From Acidobacteriota bacterium (lineage in GTDB: Bacteria; Acidobacteriota; Thermoanaerobaculia; Thermoanaerobaculales; Thermoanaerobaculaceae): 64,000 bases of DNA. Shown here piece after piece: positions 17,397 through 26,200 of the stretch. Positions within the stretch are counted from its first letter, which is position 1. Each line of letters starts with the position of its first letter. The stretch lies in the NCBI GenBank assembly GCA_016213675.1, contig JACQZW010000006.1, positions 1-64,000 on the forward strand. The letters are read 5' to 3'. The notes under the pieces were generated by a model. The model had not been told where the DNA came from. It was given only the letters and a program-made list of their open reading frames with translations, and did no database searches. The translations under genes and the position numbers were made by a program.

Positions 17397-17651
17397 ATGA
17401 GCGACCGAGGGAAGCCACTGCCGAGCGCCGAAGCGCTGGAGACGAGGCTGCAGGAGCTGCTTCACGACACGGAAGCGATCCACGAGAAACTGCACGAGCT
17501 GATGATGCTCGTCGGCAAGCTGCAGGGACAGTCGGGTGGGCAAGCGACCGCATGGCCAGGCCTCAGAGACTCGCTGGAAGACCTGACCGCGACGCTCTCC
17601 AGGGACCTCAAGAAGGAACTTGACGTGAACTGCTTCGTCGTGAGTCCGTAG
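17397..17651 (+). CDS. 84-aa candidate RiPP precursor peptide
   Basis: Small protein with a good GGGGAGG ribosome site, ending two bases before the radical SAM gene. Residues 9-45 look like a helical leader with heptad-like hydrophobics (ALETRLQELLHDTEAIHEKL), followed by a Gly/Gln-rich hinge and a second helix (about 53-75). The C-terminus LKKELDVNCFVVSP carries the only Cys of the protein and is hydrophobic after it, which is where a modified core would be expected. Small gene plus adjacent radical SAM/SPASM enzyme is the classic arrangement for sactipeptide, ranthipeptide and mycofactocin-like loci; the C-terminus matches none of those that I know. The precursor role is inferred from position. 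Confidence 0.7.
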   Translation: MSDRGKPLPSAEALETRLQELLHDTEAIHEKLHELMMLVGKLQGQSGGQATAWPGLRDSLEDLTATLSRDLKKELDVNCFVVSP

Positions 17652-17653
17652 AG

Positions 17654-18991
17654 GTGGCACCTCCCCCGGTCGCTCGCAGCGATGCGCCGGCGCCAGAGGA
17701 TCGCAGGGCCGTGCTGCCCAGGGAGACACCCGCGAGCCCGGCGCCCCGGGGTGCGGTCCTGCTGCTGTCGTCGCGGTGCAACCTGAGATGCTCCTATTGC
17801 TACCAGACTCGGAGGGGGGGGCCGGCCTCGATGCCGTGGTCGACGGCGCGGGCCGCGCTCGAGCGAGTCCTGTCGACGCCTGCAAGCGATGTCTCGATCG
17901 ACCTCAGCGGCGGCGAGCCGCTGCTGAACTCGGCCACCCTCCGGCGGGCGGTCCGGTTCGTCGAGACGTACCGGGCGGCGCCTGCTCTGGTCAGGACGAC
18001 CGTCACGACCAACGGGACCCGCCTCACCGCCCGGCTGCTCTCGTTCCTGTTCGAGCACGGGCTGACGGTCCGGATCAGTTTCGACGGCGTTCCCGCCGCG
18101 CAGCGCGAGCGCGGCGGGGACACGTTTCGCACCTTGGATCGGCTGCTCGACCGGCTGCGGACGCGCGACCCCGCCGACTTCGCAAGACACGTCACGATCC
18201 ACATGACGGTGCTCGGCTCGACGATTTCGTGGCTGGCAGACGGCGTCGAGTACCTCCTGGCGAAAGGCGTTCGCCGGATCGAGGTCGGTTCGCGCTCCAC
18301 CTTCGATCCCGATTTCCGGGCCTCGTCGCGGGGGGAGCTCGATCGGCAGGTCGACCGGATCCTCCTCCTCTCCGTCGAGCACTGGCGGCGCACCGGGGAA
18401 ATCCCCGTGGTCTTCCTCGCGGGGCCGCCACTGCAGCGGGCCGGCGCCCCTGTCCGGGACCTCCTCTGCGCCGCGCCTATCGGCAGAGCGCTCGGCGTGG
18501 ACACCGAGGGGCGGGCGTGGGGCTGCGCACTGTTCGCCTCGTCGCTGCGGTCGCTGCCTCCGTGGGCGGCCGAGGCCGCCCGGGCGCTCGACCTCGGCGG
18601 GATCTCCGCTCCTTCGTTCCCGCGGCGTCTGGCCGCGCTGCCTCGACGGGCGGGGACGCTGCGCATCTTCACCGACCGGCTCGCCAAGCGCTCCTCGTAC
18701 GGTGCCTGTGCCGAGTGTCGCTTCGTCGCGGACTGCCACGTGTGCCCGGCCGCGATCTGCCACATTCCCGGGAACTGCGACCCGGACCTCGTTCCAGACT
18801 TCATCTGCGCGTTCAACTACGTGACGCTGGCCGCACGGGAGCGCTTCGACGAGATGACGGGCGGCGAGGTGAGCGCCGCGTGGTGCGGGGAGATGAAGGC
18901 AGCCCTGGCGCGGCTCGAGGCGGTCGTGAAGGAACTCTCAGCGGGCACTGCCGCAAGACCAACAGGCGGCCCGGAGCGGGATCATGCGTGA
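17654..18991 (+). CDS. radical SAM/SPASM peptide-modifying enzyme
   Basis: 445 aa, GTG start two bases after the peptide stop, without its own strong ribosome site, suggesting coupling. The radical SAM cluster motif CNLRCSYC gives Cys42, Cys46 and Cys49; the GGEPLL segment (SGGEPLLN) for SAM binding follows near residue 85. The C-terminal half has a SPASM-type set: Cys near 272 with a Gx4C spacing in EGRAWGC, then C-A-E-C-x5-C-H-V-C-x4-C and a distal CAF near residue 388, enough for two auxiliary 4Fe-4S clusters. Enzymes of this build form thioether, C-C or other cross-links on ribosomal peptides, or act as anaerobic sulfatase maturases. The adjacent 84-aa protein is the likely substrate. No separate peptidase or ABC exporter is nearby. 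Confidence 0.88.
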   Translation: MAPPPVARSDAPAPEDRRAVLPRETPASPAPRGAVLLLSSRCNLRCSYCYQTRRGGPASMPWSTARAALERVLSTPASDVSIDLSGGEPLLNSATLRRAVRFVETYRAAPALVRTTVTTNGTRLTARLLSFLFEHGLTVRISFDGVPAAQRERGGDTFRTLDRLLDRLRTRDPADFARHVTIHMTVLGSTISWLADGVEYLLAKGVRRIEVGSRSTFDPDFRASSRGELDRQVDRILLLSVEHWRRTGEIPVVFLAGPPLQRAGAPVRDLLCAAPIGRALGVDTEGRAWGCALFASSLRSLPPWAAEAARALDLGGISAPSFPRRLAALPRRAGTLRIFTDRLAKRSSYGACAECRFVADCHVCPAAICHIPGNCDPDLVPDFICAFNYVTLAARERFDEMTGGEVSAAWCGEMKAALARLEAVVKELSAGTAARPTGGPERDHA

Positions 18992-19118
18992 CCGACGCAC
19001 CGTGCTCCCTGACACCGGCGCCCAGGGGCAGGCCGGGGCGCCGTGGGAGGACCGCCGCTGTTCCGCAGTCGATTCTACGAAGGCTTGTCGTGAACGTCGG
19101 ACCACAAGGAGGATGGCC

Positions 19119-19751
19119 ATGTGTCGCAACACCGCCGCTCGTGTCTGTATCGGACTCGCCTTACTGGCGGCAACCGCCAGTGGCGCTGCCGCACAACCCG
19201 CCACCCCTGCTTCCCCGCCTGATGGCGCCGTCGCAGTGGAAAGGCTTCTCGCAGATGTCAAGGAGGCTCTCGCCTCGGCGAACGAACAGATGTCGCGTGG
19301 GACTCTCGTGCTCGACTCGGTGACACTGGAGCTCGAGGCTGTCGCCGTCACGCAGATTGGCTTCCACGTGAGGTTCTTCATCCTCGAGTTCGGCAGGACT
19401 CGCACAGCAACCGCGACCAGCGCGCTCACCCTCGTCCTCGCCAGGCCCGGTGCCCAACGACCGGAAAGGGGCCTGGCCCAGCAGTCGCGGCTCGTTCAGG
19501 CTCTCTCTGCGGCGATCGTCGCAGCGGGGGAGGTGGCAAGCGCCGGATGGGACTCCATCGAGGGTCTCGTGCCGAAGTCGGTCTCTTGCCAGGTCTCCTT
19601 CGGCGTCACGAGGGAAGGGAACCAAGGCCTCAACGTCGCCGCCATGTCTCTCACCGCCGGAGCCGGCCGGGTGTCGTCGCAGCAGTCGGTCCAGACGATC
19701 AAGATGACGTTCACGCCGAAGAAGCAGGAGGTGAAGGCACCTGCGCCCTGA
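19119..19751 (+). CDS. secreted protein resembling the trypsin-co-occurring domain 2 (trypco2) family
   Basis: 210 aa. Start taken at the second of two close ATGs, which has AAGGAGG at proper distance. Signal peptide CIGLALLAATASGAAAQ. Residues 40-110 show L-x-x-V-K-E-A-L-A-x-A, then VLDSVTLELEAVAV, a FHVRFFILEFG strand and TSALTLVLARPG, the order seen in trypco2-like domains of bacterial conflict systems. The C-terminal half repeats a comparable beta pattern (SVSCQVSFGVT ... SVQTIKMTF). The family call is from memory and tentative. Lies 127 bp after the radical SAM gene on the same strand and may be the last gene of that group. Confidence 0.55.
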   Translation: MCRNTAARVCIGLALLAATASGAAAQPATPASPPDGAVAVERLLADVKEALASANEQMSRGTLVLDSVTLELEAVAVTQIGFHVRFFILEFGRTRTATATSALTLVLARPGAQRPERGLAQQSRLVQALSAAIVAAGEVASAGWDSIEGLVPKSVSCQVSFGVTREGNQGLNVAAMSLTAGAGRVSSQQSVQTIKMTFTPKKQEVKAPAP

Positions 19752-19819
19752 GCTCCCTGACTGTTCTGCAGCGCGGTGTGGGTCCCGGGGGCGCTCCGTC
19801 CGGCCGCGGCCGCTCCGCG

Positions 19820-20992
19820 TCACTCCGACTTGGCGAGGCGGAAGCCGTTGATGCCGTGACCCCAGGTGTCCGGGTAGTACTTGTGGCGCGCAGCCGGGCG
19901 GCAGCGGCTCGCGTCGCCCTGCCAACTGCCACCGCGCATGACGCGGGCCCAGCAGGCGGCCGGCGAGGCGTCCCAGGCGCTGCCGTCGGTCGGTGGGTCG
20001 CCCGTGTAGTCTTCGTGCCAGCAGTCCTGCACCCACTCCCAGACGTTGCCGCTCATGTCGAACAGGCCCCAGGGGTTCGGCAGCTTCCCGCCGACCGGGT
20101 AGGTGCCCGGTCCGCCGTTCCCGCACCACCACATGTGGGGCTCCGCGGCCGGGAAGCTCCCGCACTCCGAGTCCCAGTCCGCTGGCGTCGGGAACGGAAA
20201 GGTCGTGGTCGTCCCCGCGCGCGCCGCGTACTCCCACTCGGCCTCGGTCGGGAGCCGGAACGCCGTCGTGCCCAGCGCCTGGTTGAGCCGGTCGATGAAG
20301 CCGCCCGCGCCCGCGATGTTGCTCCAGGACACGTCGTAGACCGGGTAGTCCGGCCCGACGCCGTAGTAACGCGACGGGTTCCACCCCATGACCGCCTGCC
20401 ACTGCGCCTGCGTGACCTCGACCTTCCCGAGGTAGAAGTCGTGGGCGATCGTCACCTGGTGCTGCGGCATCTCGGACGCGTTGCCGCCCCGCTCGGCGGC
20501 CGGGGCCCCCATCAGGAACGGGGTGCCGCCGGAGATCCGCACCAGGACCAGCGGCACCGTGTCGCCGGGGCCGAGGTACACCGTGATCTCCTGCGCCGGC
20601 AGCCCCGAGACCGTCACGACCGCCGTCCGGCTGCTCGCCTCACCGCACGGGTTCGAGACCCGCACCCAGTAGCTCGTCGCCGCGCCGAGCGCAGGCGTCG
20701 TGACCGACGGCGAGTCCGTCCCGACCGGTGCCGAGGCGTCGCCCGACTCGCCCCGGTACCACTGGAAGGCGAGCGGCTCGAGGCCGGTCGCGACGACCGT
20801 CAACGTCGCGGGCTCGCCGCTCTGGATGGTCACGTCCGCAGGCTGCGTGACGATGACCGGCGCCCTGCATTGCGTGAGGCGCCTGCGCACGTCCTGCGCG
20901 CCCTCGCCGGCACCCGCCGCGCCCGGCACCGGCACGGCCAGGAGGCCGAGCACCGCGATCGTTGGAATCGAACAAGCGGATTGGAGCGTCAC
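19820..20992 (-). CDS. secreted Ig-like/SUMF1 (FGE-type) domain protein
   Basis: 390 aa. GTG start chosen because GGAGGT lies six bases upstream and a signal peptide follows at once (SACSIPTIAVLGLLAVPVPGA). Residues about 45-135 are an Ig-like domain (VIVTQPADVTIQSGEPATL ... SYWVRVSNPCG). Residues about 150-390 are a formylglycine-generating-enzyme (SUMF1) domain: FLMGAP, KVEVTQAQW, PVYDVSW, RLPTEAEWEYAARAG, WGLFDMSGNVWEW, RGGSW and GFRLA. True FGEs need a C-x(4)-C pair after GGSW; here GGSWQGDASRC keeps only the second, so sulfatase activation is unlikely and a binding or other role is more likely. Convergent with the trypco2-like gene. A truncated paralogue is at 13345-13502. Confidence 0.88.
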   Translation of the reverse strand: MTLQSACSIPTIAVLGLLAVPVPGAAGAGEGAQDVRRRLTQCRAPVIVTQPADVTIQSGEPATLTVVATGLEPLAFQWYRGESGDASAPVGTDSPSVTTPALGAATSYWVRVSNPCGEASSRTAVVTVSGLPAQEITVYLGPGDTVPLVLVRISGGTPFLMGAPAAERGGNASEMPQHQVTIAHDFYLGKVEVTQAQWQAVMGWNPSRYYGVGPDYPVYDVSWSNIAGAGGFIDRLNQALGTTAFRLPTEAEWEYAARAGTTTTFPFPTPADWDSECGSFPAAEPHMWWCGNGGPGTYPVGGKLPNPWGLFDMSGNVWEWVQDCWHEDYTGDPPTDGSAWDASPAACWARVMRGGSWQGDASRCRPAARHKYYPDTWGHGINGFRLAKSE

Positions 20993-21098
20993 GGCGACCT
21001 CCGGCTGGTTCGCCGTCGAGACTACCACCGCGCGGGTCCGGGCCGGTCACCGGCGCCGGCGGCGCGGAAGGGCCGTCAGGCCAGCCGCCTGCGCGTCC

Positions 21099-21518
21099 TC
21101 ACCGACTCCGGCGTCTTCTCGAGAAGCCCTGCCGCTTCAGGCGCCACTGCGCGACGACCTCCTGCAGACCGGCGGGAGAACGGGCCTTCCGCTCGTCCTC
21201 GGGCGTGAGAGAACGGAAGAACGAGGCGAGGTCGTCGTCCGGCTCGAAGAGCGCGGCGACCGCCGGGAGGAGCGGGTGCTGTCCGGTCGCGACCTCGATC
21301 CGCTCGAACGCCTCCCGGATCTCGGCGTCGCTGCCCAGGCGGCGCACCCCGGACCGCAGGGCATCGGCAAGACCGCTCCCCCGGCGAGCCAGAAAATCGC
21401 CGACGAAGCGCCCGATCCGCCGCTCCCGTGTCTGATCACGGAGCACCTGCTCGCGTCGAGACCTCTCGAGGAGGCCGAGGAGCGGCGACAGCGCCTTACC
21501 GATGGTCGGCCACAGCAT
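21099..21518 (-). CDS. hypothetical helical protein
   Basis: 139 aa counted from ATG at 21518 (MLWPTIGKALSPLLGLLERS), with a weak TAGGTT ribosome site; the frame is open further upstream. Mostly Arg/Glu-rich helices, with a RRGSGLADALRSGVRRLG segment and a FFRSLTPEDERK segment; ends in a run of Arg. No family recognised. Codon use is GC3-rich like its neighbours, which supports coding. A real but unplaced gene is likely; an over-called frame is possible. Confidence 0.5.
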   Translation of the reverse strand: MLWPTIGKALSPLLGLLERSRREQVLRDQTRERRIGRFVGDFLARRGSGLADALRSGVRRLGSDAEIREAFERIEVATGQHPLLPAVAALFEPDDDLASFFRSLTPEDERKARSPAGLQEVVAQWRLKRQGFSRRRRSR

Positions 21519-21622
21519 GTGTGAACCTACCCCCTGCCCCGCCCGCGCCTCGGTGCGGCAGATCACCCCACGGGCGCTCCCAGCCACGGAGGATCCGGCG
21601 GCCCTTCATCGTGAAGGTGACC

Positions 21623-21659
21623 GTCATTGCGAGGAGCCGCGCAGCGGCGACGAAGCAAT
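21623..21659 (+). repeat. REP-like repeat, type A, forward copy
   Basis: GTCATTGCGAGGAG ... CGACGAAGCAAT, the widespread bacterial intergenic repeat. An inverted copy is at 22019-22071. Its right end forms part of a 23-bp perfect inverted repeat. Confidence 0.8.
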
Positions 21660-21703
21660 ACCGGCGCGCCTGATCGCGCTTCAGGCGCGCCGGTATTGCT
21701 TCG
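21651..21703. repeat. 23-bp perfect inverted repeat (hairpin)
   Basis: Arms 21651-21673 and 21681-21703 (CGAAGCAATACCGG... and its exact complement) with a seven-base loop. It overlaps the end of the type A repeat and would form a very stable hairpin on either strand. Confidence 0.9.
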
Positions 21704-21740
21704 CGAGCCCCACTCGCTCCCAAGTAGCATCGACCCCGCT

Positions 21741-21779
21741 GTCATCCTGAACGAGCGCAGCGAGTGAAGGATGCGGGAG
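21741..21779 (+). repeat. REP-like repeat, type B, forward copy
   Basis: GTCATCCTGAACGAGCG ... GAAGGATGCGGGAG. The inverted partner is at 21944-21984. Types A and B are nested as A-B-B'-A'. Confidence 0.75.
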
Positions 21780-21943
21780 CACCGCGCCAATCGCAGCGGC
21801 CGCGCCTACCACCCGCCACCCGGCCGCCACCGGGTTCCGGCCATGGCCCTGCAGCCCGCGTCGCGCCACCCGCCCAACCCTCCGCGCGATCTCGGCGCGC
21901 CTGGAGCGCCAACCTGCACGTCTAGGTCAACCTCAGGCGCCTC

Positions 21944-21984
21944 GGGGTCCTTCGTCGTCGCTGCGCTCCTCCTCAGGATGACGG
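21944..21984 (-). repeat. REP-like repeat, type B, inverted copy
   Basis: GGGGTCCTTCG ... CCTCAGGATGACGG, complement of the type B repeat. The 164 bp between the two B copies hold no gene that I can support. Confidence 0.75.
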
Positions 21985-22018
21985 AGGGTGTCGCACCGCG
22001 CCCACTCGCCTGATGGCG

Positions 22019-22071
22019 TTGCTTCCTCGAAGAAGCGGCCCCCGCGCGGGCCGTGCTGTGCTCGCAATGAC
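22019..22071 (-). repeat. REP-like repeat, type A, inverted copy
   Basis: GTTGCTTCCTCG ... GCTCGCAATGAC, complement of the type A repeat. It ends 73 bp before tRNA-Glu. Confidence 0.75.
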
Positions 22072-22143
22072 GGAGTGGGCGTCGTGACGGGGGAGCCCGG
22101 GGACGGACCCGCCCACGTTGTGTTACCCTTCGCGGCCGGACGC

Positions 22144-22218
22144 GGCCCTGTCGTCTAACGGTTAGGACACCGGTCTTTCAAGCCGGCAGCAGGGGTTCGA
22201 CTCCCCTCAGGGCCGCCA
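22144..22218 (+). tRNA. tRNA-Glu (anticodon TTC), CCA encoded
   Basis: Acceptor GGCCCTG pairs with CAGGGCC; D-arm TCGTCTAACGGTTAGGA; anticodon loop CTTTCAA; T-arm CAGGGGTTCGACTCCCCT; discriminator G and encoded CCA (22216-22218). Confidence 0.95.
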
Positions 22219-22363
22219 TCTTTCCGACCGCTTCCCCACCGGACAGCAGCTTCGACGCTTCGGGCGTCCGATGCGCCCCGCCTTTCGCCTGGATCGCTTG
22301 CGCGGGCCGGCACGACCCGGCTAGCATCGCCCGGCTCGTGGTCGGGAACGCGGAGGTGCAGGG

Positions 22364-23140
22364 ATGATCGGTGGTCCGCTCAAGACTGGATGCGTCGCGC
22401 TCGCGGCCTGGTTCGCATTTGTCGGCCTTGCCGCCGGTCAGCAGACGGACCCCAAGGTCCTCGAGGAGATCCAGGCCCTCAAGCAGGGTCAGGAGGAGAT
22501 CCGCAAGCAGCTCCAGGAGATCAAGCAGCTCCTCCAGGCCCGGCCGGGCACCCAGCCTGCGCCGCCCAACGTCCGCGGCGTCCCGGTCGAGCTTGGGAAA
22601 CGCCCCACGCGGGGCGACGCCGGCGCAAAGCTGACCCTGATCGAGGTCTCCGACTTCCAGTGCCCGTTCTGCGGCCGCTACGCGACCGACACCCACCCGC
22701 TCATCGCCAAGGAGTACATCGACACCGGCAAGCTCCGCTACGCCTTCATGGACCTGCCGCTGGAGTCGATCCACAAGCAGGCCTTCAAGGCGGCCGAGGC
22801 GGCGCGCTGCGCCGGCGACCAGGGGAAGTACTGGGAGATGCACGCGCGGCTGTTCGCCAACCAGAAGGCCCTCGAGCCGTGGAGCGCGCACGCGACGGCG
22901 GTCGGGCTCGACCTCCCCAAGTTCGAGGCGTGCATGGCGGACGGGACGCACGCCGCCGCGATCCGGGCCGACATGGCCGCCGCCCAGAAGCTGGGCATTC
23001 AGGGCACGCCGGGGTTCCTGCTCGCCCTCACCGACCCCAAGGACCCGCAGAAGGTCACCGGCCTGTCGGTGATCCGCGGCGCCCGGCCGTTCGCCGACTT
23101 CAAGGCCGAGATCGACCGCGAGCTCGCGGCGATCAAGTAG
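22364..23140 (+). CDS. DsbA/thioredoxin-fold disulfide oxidoreductase with coiled-coil
   Basis: 258 aa, exported (signal MIGGPLKTGCVALAAWFAFVGL then GLAAGQQ). Residues 30-60 are a charged coiled coil (LEEIQALKQGQEEIRKQL), the remainder a DsbA-like domain: strand LTLIEVSDFQ, active site CPFC near residue 101, YWEMHARLF helix, and the cis-Pro loop GTPGF near 217. Such proteins oxidise or isomerise disulfides, or act as reducing partners, outside the cytoplasm; the coiled coil may make it a dimer like DsbC-type enzymes. GC-rich codon use. Stands alone between tRNA-Glu and the tricorn gene, 114 bp before the latter. Confidence 0.88.
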   Translation: MIGGPLKTGCVALAAWFAFVGLAAGQQTDPKVLEEIQALKQGQEEIRKQLQEIKQLLQARPGTQPAPPNVRGVPVELGKRPTRGDAGAKLTLIEVSDFQCPFCGRYATDTHPLIAKEYIDTGKLRYAFMDLPLESIHKQAFKAAEAARCAGDQGKYWEMHARLFANQKALEPWSAHATAVGLDLPKFEACMADGTHAAAIRADMAAAQKLGIQGTPGFLLALTDPKDPQKVTGLSVIRGARPFADFKAEIDRELAAIK

Positions 23141-23254
23141 CCGGGCCGGCTGGCGCCGGACGAGCCGCCCGAGCGCGGCGAAACCGCGAGCGGCAGCGGA
23201 CGTATCGGTGAGACGCGGCGCGGATGCTACGGTACGCGCCGGCGGAGGCGACCC

Positions 23255-26200
23255 ATGCGACGAAACACGGTGGCGGCGGCGATCCTGGCGTTCCTCTCGG
23301 TCACGGCGACGGCGGCGGAGGGGCCGCGCGGCTACGTCCGCTACCCGGCGATCCACGGCGACACCGTCGTGTTCACCGCCGAGGGCGACCTCTGGAAGGT
23401 CGGGATCGGCGGCGGCGTCGCGCAGCGGCTGACCAGCCATCCCGGGATGGAGTCCCGCGCGGCGATGTCGCCGGACGGCGCCAGCGTCGCCTTCACCGCG
23501 AGCTACGAGGGACCCGCCGAGGCGTACGTGATGCCGCTCGCCGGCGGGCTGCCGCGCCGCCTCACCTGGGACGGCGACCAGGCCCTCGTGGTCGGCTGGA
23601 CGCCGGACGGCAAGGTGCTCGTCGCGACCGACGCCCTGGCCACCCTGCCCGACGACCAGCTCTTCACCGTCGACCCGGCCGACGGCACGCGGACCCGCAT
23701 CCCCCTCGCCCAGGCCGCCGACGGCGCCTACGACGACGCGGGGGCGCTGGTCTTCACCCGCCTGCGCACCCAGGGCAGCCACACCCAGTACTACAAGGGC
23801 GGGACCGCCCAGAACCTCTGGAAGCTGCCGAAGGGCGCCACCGAGGCGACGCCGCTGACCTCCGATTTCGCCGGCACGTCGAAGTGTCCGATGCCGTGGC
23901 GCGGCCGCGTCTACTTCCTCTCCGACCGCGACGGGACGATGAACCTGTGGTCGATGGACTCCGCCGGCCGCGACCTCCGGCAGCACACCCGCCACGCCGG
24001 GTGGGACGCGGCGACCCCGTCGCTCTCCGCCGGGCGCATCGCCTACAAGCTCGGCGCCGACCTGCACGTCTACGACGTCGCGGCCGACCGCGACGCCGCG
24101 CTCGACGTCCGCCTCGCCACCGACCTCGACCAGCTCCGCGAGAAGTGGGTCGACGAGCCGCTGGACTACCTCACCGCCGCGCACCTCGCGCCCGACGGCT
24201 CGCGGGTTGTGCTGACCGCCCGCGGCCAGGTGTTCGTCGCCCCGGTCACCCAGGGGCGCCTCGTCGAGGCGTCGCGCTGGCACGGCGTCCGCCACCGCCA
24301 GGCGCGCTTCCTGCCCGACGGCACGTCGATCGTCGCGCTCTCCGACGAGAGCGGCGAGGTCGAGTGGTGGCGGCTGCCCGCCAACGGCGTCGGCAAGCCC
24401 GAGCAGGTCTCCCGCGACGGCAAGGTGCTGCGCTTCGACGGCATCCCGTCGCCGGACGGCACCTGGATCGCCTCGCACGACAAGGACCACACCCTGTGGC
24501 TGCACAGCCTCCTCGACGCCCGCGTCGTCAAGGTCGCCACCTCGCCGGTCGACGAGTTCGGCGACCTCGCCTGGTCGCCCGACAGCGCCTGGCTGGCCTA
24601 CGTCACGCCGGCGGCGAACCTGTTCGCCCAGATCAAGCTCTTCGAGGTCGCCACCGGCAGGACTGTCGAGGCGACCAGCGACCGCGCCGACAGCTACGCG
24701 CCGGCGTTCAGCCCCGACGGGAAGTGGCTCTACTTCATCTCCGACCGCCGGCTGGAGTCGCTGGTCAAGAGCCCGTGGGGGTCGCGCCAGCCCGAGCCGT
24801 TCTTCGACAAGCCGGCCAGGGTCTACGCCCTCGCGCTCGCCGCGGGGCAGCGCTTCCCGTTCCAGCCGGACGACGAGCTCAAGCCGAAGGACGCCGCCAA
24901 GAAGACGGGCGACAAGGGCAAGGACGACAAGGCCGGCGGCGAGAAGAAGCCCGCGGTCAAGGTCGCCATCGACACCACGGGCCTGCAGGCCCGGCTGTTC
25001 GAGGTCCCCCTGCCCGCCGGCAACCTCGAGTCGCTCGCGGTCAACGGCGACCGGCTGTTCTGGCTCTCCCGCGAGACCAGCGCCGAGCGCAAGGCCTCCC
25101 TCGTCGCCCTCGACGTCTCCAACAAGGATCCCAAGCCCAAGACGCTGGTCGCCGACGTGAAGTCGTTCGAGCTGTCGGGCGACGGCAAGAAGGTGCTCGT
25201 GCGCAAGGGCGACACCCTCGCCGTCATCGACGCCTCCGCGGGCGAGAAGGTTGACCTCGACGGCAAGAACGTCAACCTGTCCGGCTGGAAGCTCGCCGTC
25301 GACCCGCGCGAGGAGTTCCGCCAGATGTTCGTCGAGGCGTGGCGGCTCGAGCGCGACTACTTCTACGACCGCGGCATGCACGGCCTGGAGTGGCCGGCGG
25401 TGCTCGCCAAGTACCGGCCGCTCGTCGACCGCGTCACCGACCGCGCCGAGCTCTCCGACCTGCTCGGCCAGATGATCGGCGAGCTGTCCGCGCTGCACAT
25501 GTTCGTCTACGGCGGCGACACCCGGAAGGGCAAGGAGGACGTCGAGCCGGCCTCGCTCGGCGCGGCCCTGGTCCGCGACGAGGCCGCCGGCGGCTGGCGC
25601 GTCGAGCACGTCTACCGCGCCGACCCCGACCTCCCCGACCAGCTCTCGCCCCTCGCCCGCCCCGACGTCGACGTGCGCGACGGCGACGTCATCGTCGCGA
25701 TCAACGGCGCCGACACGCTGAAGACCGCGGACCCGTCGGTGCTGCTGCGCAACCAGGCGGGACGGCAAGTGCTGCTCCGCGTCAAGCCGTCGGGCGGCGA
25801 GAAGGCGCGCGACGTCGTCGTCACACCGATCGCCCGCGAGCGCGACGCCGACCTGCGCTACGACGAATGGGAGTACACGCGCAGGCTCGAGGTCGAGAAG
25901 CTCGGCGGCGGGCAGATCGGCTACGTCCACCTGCGCGCCATGGGCGGCGCGAACTGGAGCGAGTTCTCCCGCGACTTCTACCCCGTCTTCAACCGCGCCG
26001 GGCTGATCCTCGACGTCCGCCACAACCGCGGCGGCAACATCGACTCGTGGGTGCTCGAGAAGCTGCTCCGCCGCGCCTGGTTCTACTGGCAGCCGCGGGT
26101 CGGCCAGCCGACCTGGAACATGCAGTACGCCTTCCGCGGCCACATGGTCGTCCTCGTGGACCAGTGGACCGCCTCCGACGGCGAGGCGTTCGCCGAGGGG

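Noticed and set aside
13345-20992. Diversity-generating retroelement with the SUMF1 C-terminus as variable region and 13345-13502 as template
   Set aside because: SUMF1-type C-termini are frequent DGR targets, so I compared the two copies base by base. Differences are not confined to adenines of either copy, and no DGR reverse transcriptase is near; they are ordinary paralogues.
21741-21984. Insertion sequence between the B repeats
   Set aside because: No transposase frame and no target duplication; short REP-like repeats explain the inverted symmetry.
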